Part shown: in pieces, positions 56,056-64,000 of the stretch
Numbering within the stretch: the first letter of the stretch is position 1
How the letters are laid out: each line of letters opens with the position of its first letter
DNA from: Phoronis australis
Lineage: Eukaryota; Phoronida; Phoronidae
Length of the DNA stretch: 64,000 nt
Direction of reading: 5' to 3'
Assembly (NCBI GenBank): GCA_002633005.1
Contig: NMRA01000177.1
Span: forward strand, 514,580 to 578,579
Notes under the pieces: generated by a model
What the model saw: only the letters and a program-made list of their open reading frames with translations
Databases searched by the model: none
Told to the model about the DNA's origin: nothing
Made by a program: the position numbers and the translations under genes

Positions 56056-56892
56056 CTGAAATACCAAAGGGTCACAAATATCAGACACGAAAAACAGCAG
56101 GCAACAAATAATTCGTTAAGATCGTCAAAACAGGATTTAGTTAAAATTGCATGCTGATTTCTTGTTTTTTAACATTTTTAATTGGTTTTATAGAGTTTGG
56201 AGGTAAAACTGGACGAGACGTTTGACAAAGTTTTGATACTTTCCACAAAAACGTTTAGGTCACTGGCATTTGATTGGCAAATGTTTCAGATTTCTCTATG
56301 AACAAAGTACCCAAATCAAAGATCAAAATTCGCTGTGATATATAACAAAAGTTTTGGTTTAATCTTAAATTTAACTGCCTTTTGGGCCAAACCTGGTTAC
56401 AGCAATTTTAAGCCTGATGTGAAGTCACAGAAAGTCCCAATTAGGCCAAATGGATGTTTTTTAAACCACACAAAGGTAAGCAAGACGAAAAATGCCACGA
56501 TTTGCAAAGCAATGAGTAAAAAACAACAAAAAACATGTACCACATCATTTTTGCTCGTCCTGGGTGGATTTAATATTTGAAAAATTGAGCATTATAATTG
56601 AAAAATACTACACCATCAACTCAATTTTCAAAGAAGACAGACTAGCAAGTTTCTTTGGCCTTAGATACTCCTACATAAGACAATTTAGCAAACCAAAAAG
56701 GTGTTATGTGCCAACTTACACTCTTGTGAGGTTGCTGACTTTCTTTAAGGGTGAAATATCGCTCAGTCTGGCCCCACCCCCGGGGCTAATACTACTCCCA
56801 GTGGCTGCTAATCGCTCCTCCCTGCTAGGCATCTGAAACACATGACTTCGCTTCTTTTCAAGACGACAGGATCTCCTGCCTCTATCGGCCAT
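54900..56892 (-). CDS. Unrecognised acidic, serine-rich nuclear protein, 442 aa
   Basis: Two coding exons, 56892-56720 and 56055-54900, joined in phase 2 (donor gtaagt, acceptor tttcag). I do not recognise the family. The start MADRGRRSCRLEKKRS is the first ATG, directly after an acceptor (tttgtag), so an upstream exon exists and may be untranslated or coding. Residues 60-440 are low-complexity Ser/Asp/Glu with many casein-kinase-2-like S-x-x-E/D sites. Basic clusters at about 109-115 (KKRKRRR) and 435-439 could be nuclear signals. Short hydrophobic cores in acidic context (DDVVVQ about 353, SDVVMR about 373, DNVIEF about 321) look like SUMO-interacting motifs. The Lys/Arg-rich tail ends KRRRKESE. 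A chromatin or DNA-repair role is only a guess from composition. Confidence 0.7.
56720..56892 (-). CDS. Acidic nuclear protein, first coding exon seen
   Basis: Acceptor tttctttgtag directly before ATG, donor gtaagt after ...LTR plus two bases. Encodes a basic, ordered-looking stretch including SREERLAATGSSISPGGGAR, then LSDISPLKKVSNLTR, unlike the acidic exon that follows. Confidence 0.65.
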
Positions 56893-57498
56893 CTACAAAG
56901 AAATGATCCAGGAATCTAAACTAGTCAAAAGGATAGTGAACTATTTAACAGATAGTAACATTCACTAAAGTCTGACACGTTTCAAGATTGTGCAAACCTC
57001 GTCAACTTTCACCATATATTCGGAAAATTTCATGTAAACCCCGTTAAATTGACATGTGTGACTAATACTTTGGGTGAGACATCAGACCGCTGTAGAGAAA
57101 GAGAGCATGCGTTGAGTCACAGACTGAGTTTGAGACATAGCAAGGCTCACCAGGTATCTGCCCAGAAGTGTAAAAACTCAGCTCGCATACGCTGGAAATT
57201 CCAAGTTGCATTTTGCGACTTGATACGAGCTGGCCAAAATCTCAGCTCGCATTTCCAAATTTCAGCCAAGGTCGCAAAGGTGACCTGCAGCTCATTATCT
57301 TCTTCTTCTTCTTGGTTAATGCAGCGACGTGTAACTACACTCTCTCCAGAGTATTATAACAGGTTTAAAAGGATATAGGGCGGCGGCCTAGGGCCTATAG
57401 CTATATACATAGTCATAGTGTTGTGAAGCGTGACTTCCAGTTGTCACGACAACGTACAGTCAGATAAAGCCTCTCTAAGCCGCTTGCCAAGTGGCAAT

Positions 57499-57572
57499 TG
57501 CCTCTTGGCCGAACGGTTTAGATGCTTGAATGTCGCTCGTGCAACCCAGGTTCAAGTCCTGGTCATCGCGAA
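57499..57572 (+). mobile_element. tRNA-like sequence, probably SINE head
   Basis: A-box TGGCCGAACGG at 57506, B-box GGTTCAAGTCC at 57549, and a perfect T-arm (CCAGG/CCTGG). The acceptor stem (TGCCTCT versus TCATCGC) and anticodon stem do not pair, so it is not a working tRNA gene. Confidence 0.55.
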
Positions 57573-57673
57573 ATTTTCTACAATAGTGCCACTATGACAT
57601 AGTGGACGCCACTTCAGGGGTCGGTTAACAAAGCTAGATCGTCAACAAATAAGGCAGTCAGTAAGTAAGCGGG

Positions 57674-57960
57674 GGGTGCCCCAAACGGAGGCACCCCACT
57701 ATGTTACTTCAGAAAGGCAGACAGCTTGCTCACAAATATATTAAGAGAAGGGACTGATGTAATGCAGCCCGGCAAGGTATTCCAGTCCGCGTCTGTTCTA
57801 CGAAAGAATGTTTTTTCCTGTAGTCTATCCTATTTATTGGAATAGTTATAATTGGATGACCCTCAGTTGGTCGAGCCATCAGTTGGTTTAAATGTCTTAG
57901 CTGCCCTCTCAGATACTATCAAACGAAAGAGGCACTGCCCAATACAAAGTCGGAAAGATT
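57674..57960 (-). mobile_element. LINE 3' end remnant
   Basis: On the - strand, TFFRRTDADWNTLPGCITSV then SLNIFVSKLSAFLK and a stop fits the FxRT-x(3)-WN-x-LP...F-x(5)-L ending of LINE reverse transcriptases (CR1/L2/RTE type). An in-frame stop precedes it. A GGGGTGCC...GGCACCCC hairpin lies just after the stop, as in many LINE 3' UTRs. Confidence 0.65.
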
Positions 57961-57988
57961 TAGTTTAATAGTATTATAGTCCGATTAC

Positions 57989-58022
57989 CTCTCGTCGTCA
58001 GTCTCCAAAGGTCGTCCGCCAT
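57989..58022 (-). CDS. Possible first exon of an upstream - strand transcript
   Basis: AAACAAGATGGCGG context, then MADDLWRLTTR and donor gtaatc (34 bp, phase 1). CpG-rich surroundings and an ATGGCGG motif suggest a promoter. It does not splice in frame to 56892, so it is either the 5' exon of the acidic-protein gene with an unseen exon between, or unrelated. Confidence 0.3.
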
Positions 58023-58057
58023 CTTGTTTCGCGTGCAGCGCTGCCACGCGGGACTTA

Positions 58058-58078
58058 GCGTTCCAATTTGGAACGCTC
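58058..58078. promoter_or_regulatory. Palindrome AGCGTTCCAATTTGGAACGC in CpG-rich DNA
   Basis: Ten-base arms around a central T, 36 bp upstream of the possible start exon at 58022 (- strand). Could be a protein-binding site; inferred only from position and symmetry. Confidence 0.35.
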
Positions 58079-58952
58079 GTCTGCACGTTAGGTACTAACC
58101 TCTCGGGAGAAACACGCGTGGAAGAACTGAGACTAAAATTAATGCATTTACCGACTGTTTTTTTGAGACCACTTAAAAACTTGTTGATTTTACTAATGCA
58201 CTTTTTTGTTCATTTTCAGAAGATATTTTCGAAATTAAATTTTCTTCAGACGGAACAAAAAGCAACCCAGGGATTGTTTATGCAATGTATCTATTTGTCC
58301 CAGGCACTAACCGACATCTGTTAGGCCAAAGGAAAAACGCAGCAGACAAATGGAACACGCTGGGTGCTTAACAGTTTCGGCCCACGCCTTGGTCATCAAA
58401 ATATTGTTCACTTGTTTTTTTATTGCAAAACACAGTACTGAACTCAACATTTATGTTGAAAATTTTGGTTAAAGCATTTTGAATTTATTTGAAGAAAATT
58501 AAAATACTTGAATTGATAGAGAATGGCCACCAATAAAGTAAAACATTGACTTTATTTCACTATATTGCATTTGTTACATACAACACAGCATGACATAATC
58601 AAAAATAAAAGAAGAGATTGAGCAATAAAATTCAAATGCAACTTGGGTATTTATTTATTTATTTATGAATGCAGAAGCCTGTTAAAGATGAGAAAAAATC
58701 AAACAATACAATTATGGGTAATTTATTAGAACAATTGTATCGAGGTTCAATGATCAACTTCCGCCTACCAAGTCTCAAAGGCTTACAGTTCTGTTTTGGC
58801 TGACAAGGTGTTAACAGAGAATGAAGAGAAACTGAAAAGAAAAAGAAGGACAGCAGAGATAAGTGATGTTAAGAACAACAAGAGCAAAAAGTCAAATAAA
58901 GAGGTCACAAATACAAAATAAGTAAGGTCTGCCTGGAATAAAACAATTGTGA

Positions 58953-58958
58953 TTTATT
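58953..58958 (-). terminator. Polyadenylation signal for the 58995-59182 candidate
   Basis: AATAAA on the - strand, about 37 bp past the stop codon at 58995. Confidence 0.4.
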
Positions 58959-58994
58959 TTCCAGAACTGAAATTCTAAATCAATTTTAATCGAT

Positions 58995-59182
58995 TTAAAA
59001 ATCGATATCATACCAGTAAAACAGTTTGTGGTTGAAGTAGAGTTGCTGTAAACCACTTTCCACTATTTTCTTGGCCTTTTTCTGTGTGGTTTTCTGTCCT
59101 TTCAAAAGGCGGCAGCACATGACGACCATAGGTGTCATTATAAAATGGCTGCCGAAAAGCAATGCACAGTTGAACAACTCGG
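58995..59182 (-). CDS. Candidate terminal exon, membrane-type protein
   Basis: Acceptor with pyrimidine tract (cttttacttaag), phase 1, 61 codons to a TAA. Begins ELFNCALLFGSHFIMTPMVV, MCCRLL (one hydrophobic span), then a Lys-rich segment (KGQKTTQKKAKK), ending HKLFYWYDIDF. AATAAA follows at 58958-58953. I could not find the preceding exon and do not recognise the family. Confidence 0.4.
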
Positions 59183-60211
59183 CTTAAGTAAAAGAAAACG
59201 TTTGAATAAACGAATACTATATATTTGTGAGAGTTAAATCAAGTCCTATTCAGATCATAACTTTGAAGTGGAATAATTGGGTGAGTAAGACAACAAGCCG
59301 GTTTTATGCTTAGGCGGACGACTATAGGGTTTCGGAGTGTAATACGTATCTCTGACTGCTCGCCAATTTGGTCAATCATCACTCAGTCTCAGCCTCAGGT
59401 CAATAAACTCGTTGAAACAATCATGCAGCCTTTCAAAGAATCTGCACCAGAAATACATTCTCTCTCTTTCTCTTACCTGTGTAAAATATGAAAACCCTCG
59501 ACAGCAGAGTTTTTAAATGCATGCACAATCGTTTATATGAACAACTAGGTCCACGCTGTTTTAGCTTACTAGCTTGTTGTTGACCGCTGGTTGATAAATG
59601 GGTCAAGAACAGGGGAAACAAACTGACCTAACTTCGACACCAGAGAGCGCTGACGAGCGCTGGCGGCTCGCTCAGTTCGGCACCGAGCCGCCCGGGCGCC
59701 GGTGTTACTGGCCGGGTTTGAGTTCACGAGTGCACAAGTGGTGTTTTAAAAATAGTCGTAGAGTGGAGGATTGAGAAAATTAATACTTTAACTTTACAAA
59801 TTTGTGACCCAGTCTTCAAATTTTACTGTGTAGTTTCATTTCGTGTATTATCTTTTTTAATGGTGTCAGTACATTTTGTTCCAGGTAGTGGAACAACAAA
59901 TTCCAACTCTGTATGTGACCACTTCAAGACCACCGCGATACTGACCCCTTTGAGATCGCTATAAATGTTCCTTAGCGTTGTAGAACTTCGTTGTTACTGC
60001 CGCGAACAACATACAGTGCACAATTTAATTATGCAGGAAAGCATAGGGCAAACCAGCTAGTCCCTTATAAACTGCATGTGAGTGCTTCAACATTTAACTT
60101 CAGTAATATCTTAGTCAATTAAGTGCAGTTTAAATTCTTAATTACCACATTCTGTTGATGTCTGGAATTTGGAATAACTGGCAGTTCACAGCAGGTTTTT
60201 GAATACTAATT
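59183..60211. other. Non-coding stretch with a GC-rich hairpin
   Basis: GGCGGCTCG at 59662-59670 pairs with CGAGCCGCC at 59684-59692 inside a CpG-rich 70 bp. I see no gene. Confidence 0.4.
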
Positions 60212-60216
60212 AAGTG

Positions 60217-60362
60217 CAGCGGCGGATTTGAGAAGGGGGCCATGGCCCCACCCCCCTAGTCTCCCAAATTCCATTTGACAGTTCGGGGGTGCTAATGTCT
60301 GACGGACAAAATCCTGGCTAATACTCTGCTCTGGCCCCCCTAACTACCAGGATCCGCTTCTG
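60217..60362 (+). mobile_element. hAT-like MITE, 146 bp, 5-bp target duplication
   Basis: Left CAGCGGCGGATTTGAG...AGGGGGCCA, right complement CAGAAGCGGATCC...AGGGGGGCCA. AAGTG flanks both sides (60212-60216, 60363-60367). CAG ends and a 5-bp duplication match the element at 40688 in type but not in sequence. Confidence 0.7.
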
Positions 60363-60367
60363 AAGTG

Positions 60368-63300
60368 GAAAGGAAGTAAGTTAATACCCTACTTTAATTG
60401 TTGAGACAAGTCTGATTTCATTGGCAAACTAACTATGCAGATAATATGCAGGAAATATGATATGTTGATAAAATATGTGGATTTCCTTTCAAATCATTGT
60501 CTCAAACATAGTTTTTATTTTCCAATCTATTAAATGGCATGTCTCGTACTTGGACATTAAAAGCGTTTGGTCAATTAATTGTTTGTGAAAAGTGTTGTAG
60601 TATAAACTTGCTGATCACACACAGTTTTTCAATGTTAAAGGTACTTTATGATTTAGGACTAGCCAGTTTCAGAAAAGTGGTTTGCTAGTTATTTAGTTGC
60701 CGTTAAAACTCGTCATTTCATTTCGTATTCCGTATGCTGTGATAGTAAAGTTTGCCAGTTCTTTCAGACGATGTTCCGTAATGAAGAACATTTTCAAATC
60801 ATCACTAATAGATCCCAGTTTCAAGTAAATGCATCTCAAATCCGTTAAAACATCGAAAAACTGACCCGATCGGTTTCTACTTCTCCTTGGTTACAAATAG
60901 ATCACAATCTTTAAAAGTGGTCTATTTGTTCGTTGTTCATTTCTTGTTTTTTACAAATTTGCTGACTCATTATCCACAATACTACAATCTGTACTGGAGA
61001 ACACGTTAACAAACGTGATTCTCTCGTGCAAGATGTTTCACGGTCCCTGCTTCACGTAACAGATGTCCGTTACGTAAAGCGGAGACGTTTGAAGATTCGT
61101 GATGAATTTTGGGTACAATAGGCAAGAAGTGTACCCGAGTTGTCCCTGCTAACACTGCCTCCGGTTACAGTATTTGTCCCATTTTTTCTTTCACATTTGA
61201 GGTGTTTTGAAAAGTAGCAACAGGTGAAGGATTGGGGAAATTACTACTTGAACTTAACAAAAGTTGTAACTTAAACTCATTCTTTAGAGCTGTGAGCTGA
61301 AAGAGATTGTAGCGTCCCAGTTTTCGAATACACAATTCGTTTCTTTGTCCAATGCCACGCTTAATTAGTTATTGCAGCACATGTACACGTTACTATTGAC
61401 TTAGTTGGTATGTACATATGCCAAAATTGAATTCGTAGTAGTTTTAGAGATAGCCAACCCCAATAAACTACTAGGTTTTTTCTCGAGTCGATGATGTTTT
61501 TGGTGTTCCTATTGGAAACAAAAAATGAAAAACAGAAAACTAATGAAATCCTTTGATGCTAGAAAAATATTGAAGGACTAATTTACAAGGGCAATTGTCT
61601 AGCGCCGTCCTTTCAAGAGAGGATCCAGACTGAAAGGGGGCCTCTTCAAGAGGCCTAGAACGCGATAAACACACTATTCAACCTAATCACCAGGTATTTT
61701 TTAGGTTTATTCGTAAAAAAATAACTTCTATTGATATCAAAGCATTTTCTTTTATTTCCAAATTTCAAAAAAAGGATCTGTCAGCTGCTCGCCACTTCGT
61801 CGATTTTTCTCGCACAAAGCAAATCACGCCTCCTTATTTGGTATGGCAAGACATAGACGTAGCACATTTCCCTTATATGGAAAATGTGACCTTTGACCTG
61901 AAGCGACTTCAAGCAACTGACTGTGAGCGCATGTGCGCATTTATCATAAGTGGGAGGGACATTAGAAACTCTGTGGTAACGACAGAGTTTTTCCTTTGCA
62001 CGTATTTAAAAATCGTGATTTATATTATTTTTCCTGGACATTTCGTCACAAGGAAAGTGAATTACTCTATACTAGACGTTGCTTGATGGTACTTTCGTCA
62101 GGAACTATTTAAAAGGCATTATTGACGAGCTTTCGCGTTCCATGCCTCTTTGTTATGAACGACCATGTCATTAAAAAACAGGGAGTGACCGCACAGTTTG
62201 TTTCCATCACAGGAGTGACATTCCTTAACATAAAAGTCTTTACAATTTGACAAAAAAAGTAAAGAGAGGTAATTGATTTCATCAATGGAACACCCCTCCC
62301 TGTGAGCGACTCCTCAAGAACAAAGAAGTAATAAAATACGAAAATGGTGACCATGCCGCCATCAATGTCCGTGTCGGATCTCTCCAAGACCTCAGTTGTA
62401 CCCTAGATATGAAGGAATATACAACTTCAAAAATAGGAAGTGTGCACCAATTGATACTATCATTAGTGCTTCTTTCCGCCGTGCTTGTCCCAACTTATAC
62501 CACGTAAAGTGCAGTTTCCCAAAAATGAAGAAAGAGGGTGACGGATAACTTCACTATTCGGCGCCAGATGGAGCCCTGGAGAAATGCATTGAATCTCGAA
62601 TTAAAAAGTCTGAATCAGTTTAATGCTTTTAATATTAATTTATTTTATTTATTTTTCAATCGCATTTTGAATGCATGCAATTTACCCAGTGATGTGGAGT
62701 CATAGGGTAATTTAAACAGTACGTTGTCTGAATTGGGACAGTTAGGAACAATCAGGCCAGGACTGTTTAAAAAGGTAATAGAGTTTCGCCAGAAAACTAC
62801 AGGCGTATAACACTAGTGGAAGTCCTAAGTAAAATACTAGTACGTCTTTTCCCCGTTTAATTTATGTTTAAATACAATGTGAAGCTTACCTCAGATCAGA
62901 TACATGTATGTTTAATCGATTGAACGTGTAAATTTCAATGATGACGAATGTTTTACTAACTTATGGTTTGCAAAAATTTGAGTGACTTACGCGTGATTGT
63001 CAAATTTGACGAAAAGAAATAATACTGTTTGATATCGATACCTTTGATTTTGTATATTGAAACTTTTTATCTGTGTGTAAATGTTTGAAAGAAGACGACA
63101 ATAAAGTTCGTCTATCCACCTGTAGATGTCGTTTCCCTTATAGATCAAAATAACTACCAGGTACACATCCTCTGAAAGGGATTTTGTTGTTTTTAAGGCC
63201 GAAAAACGCATGTTTGACGTTATTGGATAGACGTCTTGAAGTTGTTAGCTTTGACCAGAGATATAAAACCACCAAGTGCTTTGCTTTTGTGATTCTCTAT

Positions 63301-63807
63301 TTTGTCTGCCAGACATTGCTAAAATCAAGGTCGACGTCTACTTTTTAAACACGCTTAAAATTCCATTCTACTTAACGGTGGATTTGGTTCAGTGAACATA
63401 TTGCAAGTGCTTTGATTTGCCTCACAAAGTTTTGTTCAATGTTGTCTGTAAAAGCTTGAAAGTACACCAAACCCGATTTTGTCTTATTAATAGATATTAA
63501 TAACGACTTCCCATGTAGTTCTCGGGAACGAAATAATGCTTTGCAACCCTCGACAACACCCAAAATTTGGAGACAAATCTGAAATTTCCTTACAAAGTCT
63601 GGTAAACGGGTAAGCGTGACATAAGCTTCTGGCGAATACACAATTGTAGGGAAAAATATTGCCCTCCAGGAAAAATTTTTGCTTAAACAGGTCGTGCGTG
63701 GGCAGAAATGTACGTCTGGTTTAGCTGAAATCTTGAGTTGCATGAAACCTAAGGTATTTTACAACGAGTTGAAAGTTACATTACCGACTAGAAAAGTAAT
63801 TTTCTGA
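60368..63807. other. AT-rich sequence without recognisable genes
   Basis: No exon with coding signature or conserved motif is visible on either strand. The region near 61200-61260 loosely repeats 59740-59800 (GTGTTTT, GGATTG, GGAAATTA phrases). Confidence 0.4.
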
Positions 63808-63885
63808 TATCATCCTGAGCGTGGAATCGAACCTTAAATTCCCATGGTCGCAGTCAAACGCTCTGCTAGCAGAACTAAATCCTAG
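63808..63885 (-). mobile_element. tRNA-like fragment on the - strand
   Basis: Exact B-box GGTTCGATTCC at 63833-63823, with an A-box-like TAGCAGAGCG 35 bp upstream. Spacing is too short and stems do not pair, so it is a decayed tRNA or SINE. Confidence 0.4.
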
Positions 63886-64000
63886 TTGATAAATGGCAGA
63901 GTATTTAAACGTACTTAAACTGTAAAATCAACGGTTTTGATTTCAGTGAATGTCTAGTAGACAACGTTGAAAGTTGGTGATTTGTAACAAAAGCGTGCTA

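Noticed and set aside
57100-57340. A Trp-rich open frame on the - strand (NELQVTFATLAEIW...) as an exon
   Set aside because: The underlying DNA contains a short internal repeat (CTCAGCTCGCAT twice), splice sites are weak, and composition is unlike a conserved protein.
57499-57572. A functional tRNA gene
   Set aside because: A and B boxes and the T-arm are good, but the acceptor and anticodon stems do not pair and a LINE remnant lies nearby. SINE head or pseudogene.

Overview
The window is nuclear DNA from an invertebrate animal. Its genes are split by many GT-AG introns of about 0.1-4 kb, the background is AT-rich, and there are metazoan-specific extracellular domains, MITEs, tRNA-derived SINE-like pieces and a degraded LINE. 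I cannot name the species. The proteins align well with human MAU2, POLR3C and ADAMTS7/12, which suggests a marine deuterostome or lophotrochozoan. Four isolated N bases (3940, 9907, 16975, 37434) mark joins in a draft assembly. Three of them sit where one copy of a local duplication ends.

Layout. (1) Positions 1-16778, + strand: the 3' part of an ADAMTS7/ADAMTS12-like secreted metalloprotease gene, from the end of the metalloprotease region through disintegrin-like, TSR1, Cys-rich, spacer, TSR2, a TSR, a 330-residue glycosylated linker, three more TSRs and a PLAC domain. The exon for one TSR (human TSR3 position) is not found. The last two exons are present twice. (2) 19.4-25.5 kb: convergent intergenic DNA with two minisatellites. 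(3) 40150-25571, - strand: a complete 15-exon MAU2/SCC4 gene (586 aa), with exon 2 duplicated. (4) 40217-52427, + strand: a complete 14-exon POLR3C/RPC3 gene (525 aa). MAU2 and POLR3C are head to head with only 66 bp between their start codons. (5) 56892-54900, - strand: an unrecognised 442-residue acidic, serine-rich nuclear protein. (6) 57-64 kb: mostly repeats (tRNA-like sequence, LINE 3' end, hAT-like MITE), with two weakly supported - strand exons.

How the genes relate. MAU2 is the partner of NIPBL in the cohesin loader. POLR3C is a core subunit of RNA polymerase III. Their shared promoter interval implies coupled transcription. The ADAMTS protein acts outside the cell and has no obvious functional link to them.

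The most unusual structures are: tandem repeats whose unit is the edge of a functional exon (MAU2 exon 9 and POLR3C exon 14); Tc1/mariner-like MITEs whose terminal inverted repeats have expanded into minisatellites; two higher-order tandem repeat blocks that begin with the same palindrome; and a 188-bp-arm inverted repeat inside a MAU2 intron.
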